Shown here: piece by piece, positions 19,401 to 25,839 of the stretch
Position numbering within the stretch: position 1 is the stretch's first letter
Layout of the letters: each line of letters begins with the position of its first letter
From: an uncultured Clostridia bacterium
GTDB taxonomy: Bacteria; Bacillota; Clostridia; Oscillospirales; Ruminococcaceae
DNA: 64,000 nucleotides
Assembly (NCBI GenBank): GCA_947628615.1
Contig: CANRAO010000003.1
Span: 62,001-126,000, forward strand
Reading direction: 5' to 3'
Translations under genes and position numbers: made by a program
The notes under the pieces: generated by a model
The model's input: only the letters and a program-made list of their open reading frames with translations
Databases searched by the model: none
Told to the model about the DNA's origin: nothing

Positions 19401-19613
19401 TTATATATCATCTTCTTCAGAACCAAACAGATAATTTGCGTCAACTTTATATAATTTTATCAGATCTTTAATTGTTTGAATATTAGGTTTTAGAAATCCA
19501 TTCTCATATTTTGATATATTACTTCTAGATATATCCAATTCAAATGATACTTGCTCCTGAGTAAGTCCAGCCATTTTTCTTGCTTGTTTAAGTCTATTTG
19601 CAAATTGATCCAT
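19401..19613 (-). CDS. XRE-family transcriptional regulator
   Basis: 70-residue protein that is one Cro/CI-type helix-turn-helix domain: FANRLKQARKMAGLTQEQVSFEL, DISRSNISKYENG as recognition region, then TIKDLIKLYKVDANYLFG. The start at 19613 has AAAGGG upstream. Divergent from a second XRE gene; a TAGAAC-17-TATGAT promoter overlaps one operator copy, suggesting autoregulation. Target genes unknown. Confidence 0.85.
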   Translation of the reverse strand: MDQFANRLKQARKMAGLTQEQVSFELDISRSNISKYENGFLKPNIQTIKDLIKLYKVDANYLFGSEEDDI

Positions 19614-19660
19614 TATATCACACCCTTTTTTCAATTTTATCATATTTTCACAAAAATGTC

Positions 19661-19677
19661 TGTTCTAATTTGGAACA
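19661..19677. promoter_or_regulatory. Operator copy 1 (TGTTC-7-GAACA)
   Basis: TGTTCTAATTTGGAACA: 5-bp inverted arms around 7 bases. It overlaps the likely -35 box of the minus-strand XRE gene. A near-identical copy lies 59 bases away by the other gene. Confidence 0.7.
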
Positions 19678-19719
19678 TTAGCTAATAGAATTTATTATTT
19701 TTCTATGCTAAAATAATAA

Positions 19720-19736
19720 TGTTCTAAATTTGAACA
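19720..19736. promoter_or_regulatory. Operator copy 2 (TGTTC-7-GAACA)
   Basis: TGTTCTAAATTTGAACA, a nearly perfect 17-bp palindrome that matches copy 1 at all but two positions. It overlaps a TTGAAC box upstream of the plus-strand XRE gene. Confidence 0.7.
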
Positions 19737-19784
19737 TTTTTTAATACAAAATGTGCTATGATAAAAATGGAGGTGAAAGTAATT

Positions 19785-20111
19785 ATGGATAATTTTGCAA
19801 CAAGACTTAAAGAATTACGACTGCAATACATATTAACTCAAACACAATTAGCAGAGAGACTGGGAGTTTCAAAGTCAACCATTTCATATTATGAGTTGTT
19901 AGAACGCACCCCATCACCTGATATATTAGTTAGGCTAGCTGAAGTTTTCAATGTATCCCTAGATTACCTTATGGGGTTGAATAAGAAACAGATAATTGAG
20001 ATTTCAAATCTTAATGAAGAAGATATAAAGCTAGTTAAAGATATAATTAATTCTTTATCAAACAATAATGAAAATAAAAAGAAGCAAGAGAAAACAATCT
20101 CTTACTTCTAA
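19785..20111 (+). CDS. XRE-family transcriptional regulator
   Basis: 108 residues: an N-terminal Cro/CI helix-turn-helix (ATRLKELRLQYILTQTQLAERLGVSKSTISYYE, then LVRLAEVFNVSLDYLMG) and a C-terminal polar tail of about 40 residues rich in Asn and Lys. The start at 19785 is preceded by GGAGGTG; two in-frame upstream ATGs have no such site. Divergent from the other XRE gene with shared operators, like a small bistable or autoregulated pair. No phage genes are nearby. Confidence 0.85.
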   Translation: MDNFATRLKELRLQYILTQTQLAERLGVSKSTISYYELLERTPSPDILVRLAEVFNVSLDYLMGLNKKQIIEISNLNEEDIKLVKDIINSLSNNNENKKKQEKTISYF

Positions 20112-20175
20112 TCTTCATCTCAGTTCTTTAGATAGTATTGTGCATTGTAAATTGACCAATGTAATTATTCCGAAA

Positions 20176-20230
20176 GCTGTTGTGCAAAGTTAATTTTCAA
20201 AGGCGGCAAAGAATCCAGCATCACGCTAGT
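20176..20230. repeat. Dispersed hairpin repeat, copy 2
   Basis: TGTGCAAAGTTAATTTTCAAAGGCGGCAAAG-type body (shown here only in outline: GCAAAG ... CAAAGGCGGCA) ending in CCAGCATCACGCTAG. It lies between two convergent 3' ends, the plus XRE gene and the minus DUF2442 gene. Confidence 0.6.
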
Positions 20231-20238
20231 CACTGTAG

Positions 20239-20496
20239 TTATACCGAGACAGTAATGCCACCCTCCCACAATTCTACTTCAGAAATGTCGATATCATCAT
20301 CCCAGCCTACTGCACAGCCCCCGCATTCTACCTTGACGAGTTTAAAAAAATTTTCGTCTTCCAACTTATTATAATACGGAAACTGAGGAAGCAATTGCTT
20401 TGTATCATACTCTTTCACTACACCATTTTCAAAAGTAACCAACAGAGTCATATTCTTTATAGGAGTTACGTCAGTAATCCTTATGGATAATCCCAT
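20239..20496 (-). CDS. DUF2442 domain protein
   Basis: 85 residues, matching the DUF2442 pattern: a strand-rich N-terminus (ITDVTPIKNMTLLVTFENGVVKEYD), FKLVKVECGGCAVGWDDDIDISEVELWEGG at the end. DUF2442 genes are often next to DUF4160 genes, and the pair has been discussed as toxin-antitoxin-like; the activity here is not known. AGGAGG precedes the ATG. It follows the broken DUF4160 gene by 22 bases. Confidence 0.85.
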   Translation of the reverse strand: MGLSIRITDVTPIKNMTLLVTFENGVVKEYDTKQLLPQFPYYNKLEDENFFKLVKVECGGCAVGWDDDIDISEVELWEGGITVSV

Positions 20497-20518
20497 TTAA
20501 CAGCCTCCTTACGTTATA

Positions 20519-20770
20519 TTATTCCAATGGCGGTAATTTTTTTAGCGTTTTTGTTTCCCACATTTTCATAATGTCATCAATGTACTGCCCTGCCCATTCC
20601 TTAACTAAAGCCTATGCCTTTGGTGGCAAATCGCCTTCAATCATTTTCAGCGTAGAGATTTCAAATGTTCCGTTATACTCTCCGTAGACTGCATGAAAAT
20701 GCGGCGGATTATGTTCCCTCGTGAGAAAAATCTTAATGATAATTCCATAAAATCTTGTTATTTCCGGCAT
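20519..20770 (-). pseudogene. DUF4160 domain protein with in-frame amber codon
   Basis: Reads MPEITRFYGIIIKIFLTREH, then NPPHFHAVYGEYNGTFEIST..., the DUF4160 pattern, for 52 codons, then a TAG at 20612-20614, then 30 more sensible codons in the same frame (ALVKEWAGQYIDDIMKMWET...LPPLE) to a TAA. Other DUF4160 proteins usually have a small hydrophobic residue at the TAG position, so one base change explains it. The ATG overlaps the korC stop codon (TAATG). Either a recent nonsense mutation, a sequencing error, or readthrough. Confidence 0.8.
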
Positions 20771-21300
20771 TACACTTGTCCTCCAATATTTATAGCCCTC
20801 ATATTAACATCAATAAGATTTGCCTTTTTTGGAGGAATTGCCTTTTCAAACGCTTTATGTAAAGTGTCAATTGAGATTATACCTGTTTCCTTAATGAACT
20901 TTCCAAGCAGAATAATATTCGCCATACCAGACATTTTGTTCTCCTCTGCAAGCTGAGAAGCAGGTACATAAAAACATTCTATGTCGTCTCTTTCCGACTT
21001 TTTATCTATCATTGTGCTGTCAACAAACACCTTTCCGCCAGGCTGAACGCTGCCTATAAACTTGTCAAAAGAAGGTGTGTTCATAACAATAAGGTAATTA
21101 GGCTCTAAAACAAGCGGTGAACCGATAGGGTCGTCAGAAATGCACACGCTGCAGTTTGCAGTACCTCCCCTCATCTCAGGTCCGTATGACGGCAGCCAGG
21201 AAATTTCCTTGTTGTCCATAAGTCCGCCGTATGCAAGTATCTTTCCGGCAAATAGAATTCCCTGTCCGCCGAAGCCTGCTAGAATTATTTCGTTTAACAT
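20770..21300 (-). CDS. korC: 2-oxoacid:ferredoxin oxidoreductase, gamma subunit
   Basis: 176 residues of the POR/KOR gamma family: EIILAGFGGQGILFAGKILAYGG at the N-terminus binds CoA, with the PSYGPEMRGGTANCSVCIS motif near 38-56. Part of a four-gene set delta-alpha-beta-gamma that oxidatively decarboxylates a 2-oxoacid to acyl-CoA, reducing ferredoxin. Substrate (2-oxoglutarate or branched 2-oxoacids) cannot be settled from sequence. Confidence 0.9.
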   Translation of the reverse strand: MLNEIILAGFGGQGILFAGKILAYGGLMDNKEISWLPSYGPEMRGGTANCSVCISDDPIGSPLVLEPNYLIVMNTPSFDKFIGSVQPGGKVFVDSTMIDKKSERDDIECFYVPASQLAEENKMSGMANIILLGKFIKETGIISIDTLHKAFEKAIPPKKANLIDVNMRAINIGGQV

Positions 21301-21301
21301 A

Positions 21302-22063
21302 TTACTTCTCCTCCTTTGGATTTTTTGCGTCGCAATCCTTAAAAACTCCCAAAGGATAGTAAGGGATCATATCTGTTCTCAGTCTCTCCAGAGCCTCTAC
21401 AGGAGAAAGTCCCCAGTTTGTCGGGCAGGTGGAAAGAACTTCAACTATTGAAAAGCCCTTCTCGTCTCTCTCATTTTCAAAGGCTTTTCTGATAGCCTTT
21501 TTAGCTTCATTAATGTGTGGAACACTGTCAACGGCAACCCTCTGTGCAAGTGCCGTTCCCGAAAGTGTTGAGAGCATTTCGCATACTCTTATCGGATAAC
21601 CCTGAACCTTTGGATCACGTCCGAAAGGAGTTGTCTGTGTTACCTGACCGGGTAATGTCGTAGGAGCCATTTGACCTCCTGTCATTCCGTAGGTAGTGTT
21701 GTTTATGAATATAACAACTATGTTTTCCCCTCTTGTTGCTGCGTGAACAGTCTCAGCTGTTCCAATGGCTGCTAAGTCGCCGTCGCCCTGATATGTAAAT
21801 ACCATAAGATCAGGTCTTGCTCTCTTAACTCCTGTCGCAGTCGCAGGAGCTCTTCCGTGAGCCGCTTCTATCATATCGCAGTTAAAATAATCATACGCCA
21901 TAACAGAACAGCCAACAGGACATATACCTACAGTATTTCCCTCAATGCCTATTTCATCAATTACCTCGCAGACAAGTCTGTGAATAATTCCATGTGTGCA
22001 GCCCGGGCAATAGTGCAGATTAACATCGCAAAGTGAATGAGGTTTTTCAAATACAACTGACAT
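21302..22063 (-). CDS. korB: 2-oxoacid:ferredoxin oxidoreductase, beta subunit
   Basis: Thiamine-diphosphate-binding subunit, 253 residues. The ThDP motif GDGDLAAIGTAETVHAA near 95-111 and a conserved CPGCTHG near 19-25 are clear; NNTTYGMTGGQMAPTT lies near 123-138. One base overlaps with the alpha gene upstream, and korC starts one base after, so the genes are a tight operon. Confidence 0.93.
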   Translation of the reverse strand: MSVVFEKPHSLCDVNLHYCPGCTHGIIHRLVCEVIDEIGIEGNTVGICPVGCSVMAYDYFNCDMIEAAHGRAPATATGVKRARPDLMVFTYQGDGDLAAIGTAETVHAATRGENIVVIFINNTTYGMTGGQMAPTTLPGQVTQTTPFGRDPKVQGYPIRVCEMLSTLSGTALAQRVAVDSVPHINEAKKAIRKAFENERDEKGFSIVEVLSTCPTNWGLSPVEALERLRTDMIPYYPLGVFKDCDAKNPKEEK

Positions 22064-23118
22064 TATTCAGCACCTCCCAGTTTCTTAATTTCTTCCAGTA
22101 TTTCAGATGGCTTCGGAATAACTCCGCCTGTTCTTCCAAAGAATGACACAGGTATTCTGCATTCAAGAGCGAGCTTTACGTCGTCTATCATTTGACCCAT
22201 AGACATCTCAACGCTAAGAACGTTCTTAGCAGACTTGCAAGCCTCGTTTATTTCCTTAACAGGGAATGGCCACAATGTCTTCGGACGGAAAAGTCCTGCC
22301 TTTATACCCTGCTCTCTTGCAGTATTTACAGCACTCTTTGCAACCCTTGCTGTTGCACCAAAAGCAGTAACAACTATTTCAGCATCGTCGCAAAGATAAA
22401 TCTCTGCGTCTGTTTCAGTTTCTTTGATTTTCTTGTACCTCTCATAACGGCTTATATTAGAGTTCTCAAGCGTTTCAGGCTGGAGATAAAGCGAATTTAT
22501 GATATTGTGCTTTCTCTTCATCTTTGTACCGTCGCAAGCCCAAGGTTTAGGCTTCTGTTCAACACTTATCTCAGGAAAAGTAACAGGCTCCATCATCTGA
22601 CCGAGTAAACCGTCAGCTAAAATCATAGCCGGCATTCTGTATTCGTCAGCCTTATCAAAAGCCTTAACTACCATATCTACCATTTCCTGAACTGAAGCAG
22701 GTGCAAATACCAAAAGCTGAAAATCTCCGTGTCCGAGAGCCTTTGTTGCCTGCCAGTAGTCAGACTGCGACGGCTGTATGCCTCCTAAACCTGGCCCGCC
22801 TCTTTCAACATTTATAATAACGCACGGCAGATCTGATCCTGCTATGTAAGATATTCCCTCGCTCTTTAACGATATTCCCGGCGAAGAGCTTGAGGTCATA
22901 CATCTTGTTCCTGTTGCAGACGCACCAAGAACCATATTAATTGCCGCGATCTCGCTTTCAGCCTGTAAAAACACTCCGCCGTTAGCCTGCATTTTCTTAG
23001 CAAGATATGCAGATATCTCCGTCTGCGGCGTTATTGGATAACCGAAAAAGCACTTACAGCCAGCTCGCATAGCAGCTTCTGCTAATGCCTCGTTACCTTT
23101 CATCAAATTTCTCTCCAT
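22063..23118 (-). CDS. korA: 2-oxoacid:ferredoxin oxidoreductase, alpha subunit
   Basis: Pyrimidine-binding and transketolase C-terminal subunit, 351 residues. MKGNEALAEAAMRAGCKCFFGYPITPQTEI at the N-terminus is typical for the VorB/KorA group of anaerobes. SSSPGISLKSEG and the ERGGPGLGG region follow. NCBI-type names would be VorB; I use Kor for the four-subunit set. Confidence 0.92.
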   Translation of the reverse strand: MERNLMKGNEALAEAAMRAGCKCFFGYPITPQTEISAYLAKKMQANGGVFLQAESEIAAINMVLGASATGTRCMTSSSSPGISLKSEGISYIAGSDLPCVIINVERGGPGLGGIQPSQSDYWQATKALGHGDFQLLVFAPASVQEMVDMVVKAFDKADEYRMPAMILADGLLGQMMEPVTFPEISVEQKPKPWACDGTKMKRKHNIINSLYLQPETLENSNISRYERYKKIKETETDAEIYLCDDAEIVVTAFGATARVAKSAVNTAREQGIKAGLFRPKTLWPFPVKEINEACKSAKNVLSVEMSMGQMIDDVKLALECRIPVSFFGRTGGVIPKPSEILEEIKKLGGAE

Positions 23119-23149
23119 TTAATTCAACTCCATTTATATAGTTTATTTC

Positions 23150-23356
23150 CTATCTCTCTACAGTTATACAGCAGTCGGGACACATAATTGCACAGCTTTT
23201 ACAGCCAATACAAGCGTCGTCGTCAATACACACTGCCGTAAAATATCCCTTTGAGTTTCGCTTTTTCTTTTGAAGCTCAACTATCTTCTTAGGACAGGCT
23301 GTTGTACAAAGACCGCAGCCTTTGCATTTTTCAAAATTAACAGTGATTTTTGCCAT
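23150..23356 (-). CDS. korD: 4Fe-4S ferredoxin, delta subunit of the 2-oxoacid oxidoreductase
   Basis: 68 residues with two 4Fe-4S motifs: CKGCGLCTTACP near 11-22 and CIGCKSCAIMCP near 48-59. It passes electrons from the alpha/beta subunits to free ferredoxin. The start at 23356 follows GAGGAAAGG; an in-frame ATG at 23386 is less well placed. First gene of the operon. Confidence 0.92.
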   Translation of the reverse strand: MAKITVNFEKCKGCGLCTTACPKKIVELQKKKRNSKGYFTAVCIDDDACIGCKSCAIMCPDCCITVER

Positions 23357-23398
23357 ACTTACCTTTCCTCCTCGTATATTTTTCAAAATAATTATCAG

Positions 23399-23623
23399 TT
23401 ATTCATTCTCTGTTGTATCATCATCTACATATTCCATAATATCTCCGGGCTGGCAATTAAGCAGTCTGCAAATTTTTGAAATAGCGCCCATAGAAATATA
23501 CTTTCCATTACGCAGGCTTTGAAGTGTTCCCTCAGAAAGAAGTTTCTCTTTTCTTATAGTGTTGGTATTGTATCCAGCTCTTTTTAGAGCTGAAATAACA
23601 TCAATTTTAAATTTTATCGGCAC
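23399..23623 (-). CDS. Small XRE-type regulator (module A)
   Basis: 74 residues if begun at the GTG at 23623, a single Cro/CI-like domain of the YozG/HTH_26 kind: ALKRAGYNTNTIRKEKLLSEGTLQSLRNGKYISMGAISKICRLLNCQPGDIMEY. The C-terminal NCQPGDIMEY is identical in the two tandem regulators at 42657 and 43055. It lies 12 bases past the RHH gene at 23679 on the same strand and may share its transcript. A longer frame from 23665 is possible. Confidence 0.75.
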   Translation of the reverse strand: MPIKFKIDVISALKRAGYNTNTIRKEKLLSEGTLQSLRNGKYISMGAISKICRLLNCQPGDIMEYVDDDTTENE

Positions 23624-23678
23624 ATTACCGCCCCCAATAATGTATTTGATATTCCATTTGTACATTATCCGCTATTAA

Positions 23679-23873
23679 TTATCCATTATTTTTATCTCTA
23701 TCCATAGCTTCATCAACTGCCCGATTAAGAAACTTGTTTAGAGAGCCGTCATACTCCTTTGCATGAGCTGCAAGTTTTTCCTTTTTACCTATGGGAACTC
23801 TCATCTCAATTCTTTCATAGTGCTCTTTGTTGTATTTATCAATTGCTTTTATCTTATCTTTACTAGCAGGCAT
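23679..23873 (-). CDS. Small ribbon-helix-helix protein (module A, RHH1)
   Basis: 64 residues. The pattern is a basic N-terminus, a beta strand (YERIEMRVPIG), then two helices (KKEKLAAHAKEYDG, SLNKFLNRAVDEAMDRDKNNG), as in Arc-type ribbon-helix-helix repressors and antitoxins. Six paralogues are in this window (24113, 31411, 31617, 31817, 61920, 62129). The ATG at 23873 follows GGTGG; a GTG at 23885 is an alternative. Its own promoter lies at 23921-23949. Expected to bind DNA as a dimer; targets unknown. Confidence 0.8.
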   Translation of the reverse strand: MPASKDKIKAIDKYNKEHYERIEMRVPIGKKEKLAAHAKEYDGSLNKFLNRAVDEAMDRDKNNG

Positions 23874-23920
23874 ATTTTTCACCACCCAATAAAATTAAAT
23901 CATTTTTTTATTTTAAAATA

Positions 23921-23959
23921 AATATATCACATTTGTATATTTTAGTCAATATATACAAA
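23921..23959 (-). promoter_or_regulatory. Promoter with embedded operator, RHH1 (module A)
   Basis: Minus strand: TTGACT at 23944-23949, 17-base spacer, TATATT at 23921-23926. The spacer carries TATACAAAT starting at its fifth base, exactly as in the RHH promoters of modules B and C. An inverted repeat, TTTGTATAT / ATATACAAA at 23932-23959, overlaps the spacer and the -35 box, a good repressor site. Confidence 0.65.
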
Positions 23960-24001
23960 TATAAATCGTATTAATTGTGTGTTTTGCATATTGCATATTA
24001 T

Positions 24002-24035
24002 ATGACGTCATATTATAATATAGGTATGACGTCAT
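24002..24035. promoter_or_regulatory. Paired ATGACGTCAT palindromes
   Basis: Two identical perfect 10-bp palindromes ATGACGTCAT (24002-24011 and 24026-24035), 24 bases centre to centre, in the AT-rich gap between RHH1 and RHH2. Likely a paired binding site; which protein binds is unknown. Confidence 0.5.
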
Positions 24036-24112
24036 AACATAAGTATGGTTACATTCTAAAAAAGGAAATGACATAAATGAACATTACAAATTAAGAAATT
24101 AATATATTATAT

Positions 24113-24325
24113 TTATCCATTATTTTTATCTTTCTCCATAGCTTCATCAATAGAACGCTTAATAAAACTATTTACGCTTTCGTTATGCTTGGAAGCAAAA
24201 TCTTTTATAATTTCTTTTTTTCCTTTAGGAAGCCTTAGCTTAATTTCATCATAATTAGCTTTAATATATTTTTGAGTTGCTTTGTTTTGGGCTTGAGTGT
24301 ATTTTCTCTTTTTAGTTTCTGCCAT
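24113..24325 (-). CDS. Small ribbon-helix-helix protein (module A, RHH2)
   Basis: 70 residues; paralogue of RHH1 with a Lys-rich start (AETKKRKYTQAQNKATQKYIKAN), strand YDEIKLRLPKG and helices KKEIIKDFASKHNE and SVNSFIKRSIDEAMEKDKNNG. I start it at the ATG at 24325, not 24406, because the longer frame adds a hydrophobic stretch covering the promoter. Divergent from the partner gene at 24507, with two operator-like palindromes between. Confidence 0.78.
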   Translation of the reverse strand: MAETKKRKYTQAQNKATQKYIKANYDEIKLRLPKGKKEIIKDFASKHNESVNSFIKRSIDEAMEKDKNNG

Positions 24326-24396
24326 ACTTCTACCTATCTTTCTATATAAAATTATTATGATCAAACTTAGTGTATTAAATATTTTAATACTAGTGT

Positions 24397-24477
24397 CAAT
24401 ATACAAATTGACTTGTATATTGTACCCAATGTTTGTCTATTTTGTATATTGACTATTGGGCTCAATATACATATAAT
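24397..24477. promoter_or_regulatory. Divergent operator/promoter region of module A
   Basis: Two inverted repeats: CAATATACAA / TTGTATATTG at 24397-24422 (spacer ATTGAC) and TGTATATTG / CAATATACA at 24443-24471. The second lies inside the plus-strand promoter TTGACT (24449-24454), 17 bases, TATAAT (24472-24477) that serves the partner gene. Sharing of one half-site by both sides suggests one RHH protein controls both directions. Confidence 0.65.
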
Positions 24478-24506
24478 AAATATATCACCGAAAGGATGTG
24501 AAATCA

Positions 24507-24719
24507 ATGAAAAGAAAATTTAGAGCTATTCATTTAGTAGACTTTGAAGATGTAATGAAAGAAGCTGAAATGCTGTCAGGGCTTGCTCAAGTATGCTTAT
24601 TATGCTTTATAAATTCATTTGAAGACGACATTTTCAAGGGAGCGTTTGAATGTTTAGCAGATGAAGCCGCAAAATTAAGTGAACATTGTAATAAACTTAT
24701 GCAAGAGGCGGAAGAATAA
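24507..24719 (+). CDS. Small helical partner protein (module A)
   Basis: 70 residues, not recognised. It belongs to a family seen five times here (also 32179, 42277, 62489, 62730): a variable N-terminus, a (S/A)GL(S/A)(S/Q)V helix, an acidic turn (FEDDIFKGAF), then CLADEAAKLSEHCNKL. Predicted mostly alpha-helical and acidic, with no signal peptide. GGATGTGAAATCA before the ATG is nearly the same as at 32179. Always divergent from a tiny DNA-binding gene; could be a co-regulator, anti-repressor or toxin-antitoxin-like partner. Confidence 0.7.
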   Translation: MKRKFRAIHLVDFEDVMKEAEMLSGLAQVCLLCFINSFEDDIFKGAFECLADEAAKLSEHCNKLMQEAEE

Positions 24720-24756
24720 GAACTCAATCATTGTCCATTTTTCCAGTCTGTCATTA

Positions 24757-24937
24757 CTAGGGAAAGCCCTCTCTTACAGGGCTTTCCCTCTTAAAAAATA
24801 ATCCACCGGATTATTTTTTAATTCACCCTTTTCGGAGCGCACTCCGTAAAGGAATTTCGACGACTGCGGTCGTCGACAGGGCTCTGCCCTTGACCCGCAA
24901 GCCTTTTGAAAAAGGCTTGACCGAAAACTTTTAGTAC
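24757..24937 (-). repeat. Long multi-hairpin element, copy 1
   Basis: About 180 bp made of successive hairpins: GGGAAAGCCCT / AGGGCTTTCCC, AATAATCC / GGATTATT, GGAGCGCACTCC, GACGAC / GTCGTC, AGGGC / GCCCT and AAGCCTTTT / AAAAGGCTT. It aligns over its whole length with the element at 42034-42252 in inverse orientation; stem bases differ but still pair. It begins 38 bases past the partner gene of module A. Confidence 0.85.
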
Positions 24938-24944
24938 TATGTTC

Positions 24945-25027
24945 AGCCCATCATTGTACAAACTAAAACATTTATTAATCTATTCAAAGGCGGCAATGCG
25001 TGCAGGACTCAGCCCTGCCGTTGCTCC
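24945..25027. repeat. Dispersed hairpin repeat, copy 3
   Basis: Repeat body ending CAAAGGCGGCAATGCGTGCAG, then hairpin GGACTCAGCCCTGC. It overlaps the last five codons and stop of the MinD-like ATPase on the minus strand. Confidence 0.75.
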
Positions 25028-25677
25028 CAAACGTTGCGTACATATCGCTTTATAACTTTTATTTTTGTACGTTCACACTCAAACTCGCAGGGCGATGAGG
25101 TAAACACCACAGGCAGACCTGTATACTTCGACACCTCATCAGCATAATCAAGCGAATCCAAAACTGTCTGAATATCTGTTTCCTCACCTAAGTTTGAGTT
25201 GTTTATTATACCTGTGTGCTTAAAGCGTGCAGTATATTCTATTTCTCTCATAAGCTGAACAGCTTGCTCCGGAGTTTTTGTAAGCAGTCTGTACTTATTG
25301 ATAACATAGAGCATATCAATATCGTTCGACTCAGAAAGCCTGTCAAAAACAGATTTGTACCTTCCCAAAGCGGTCGAACCGCTGTCGTCTCCGCCTACGT
25401 CTATAATAAGGTAACCATCATCAAGCGCCAGTCTTTCAATATCAAAGCTTATTGCAGGAATGTCAAGATTTGAATTTGCATACATAGGCGTAATAAGATT
25501 TATGTTAAAGTCTGAAAAAAGTTCTCCGAAATCGGCTGTTCTGAAATAAGGGTTTACAATGTCTAAATCGACAACCGTAACCTTTTTTCCGCTTTGAGCC
25601 ATTTCAAGTGCAAGATTAACGGAAATATTTGTTTTACCGCTTCCGTAATGCCCTGTTATTATAGTAACTTTCTTCAA
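25009..25677 (-). CDS. MinD/ParA-like P-loop ATPase
   Basis: 222 residues from a TTG at 25677 with GGAGG six bases before it (an ATG at 25701 would start earlier). Deviant Walker A: TGHYGSGKTNISVNLALEMA; Walker B-like LIIDVGGDDSGSTALGRY. Similar ATPases accompany 2-oxoacid oxidoreductase genes in Clostridia; function unknown, perhaps cofactor or cluster handling. Its last residues WEQRQG and the TGA are encoded by the dispersed repeat. Module A separates it from korDABC. Confidence 0.75.
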   Translation of the reverse strand: MKKVTIITGHYGSGKTNISVNLALEMAQSGKKVTVVDLDIVNPYFRTADFGELFSDFNINLITPMYANSNLDIPAISFDIERLALDDGYLIIDVGGDDSGSTALGRYKSVFDRLSESNDIDMLYVINKYRLLTKTPEQAVQLMREIEYTARFKHTGIINNSNLGEETDIQTVLDSLDYADEVSKYTGLPVVFTSSPCEFECERTKIKVIKRYVRNVWEQRQG

Positions 25678-25839
25678 AACCGACCTCCGTTTAATAAACA
25701 TCTAATAAAATGATTTTCCAAACGCAAATAAATGACTGATACTATAAAAGTATAACAGTCATTTATTTATTATATCACATATTGATTTTAATTTCAACAC
25801 TTTTGAAAGCAACAATTCAAGCTAAGTTTTACCGTCATT

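Noticed and set aside
19661-19736. TGTTC/GAACA sites considered as LexA boxes
   Set aside because: Gram-positive LexA sites are GAAC-4-GTTC; here the arms are in the reverse order with a 7-base spacer, and no SOS gene is adjacent.
24757-24790. GC-rich hairpin considered as a terminator of the module A partner gene
   Set aside because: No T-run follows on either strand, so I list it only as part of the repeat element.
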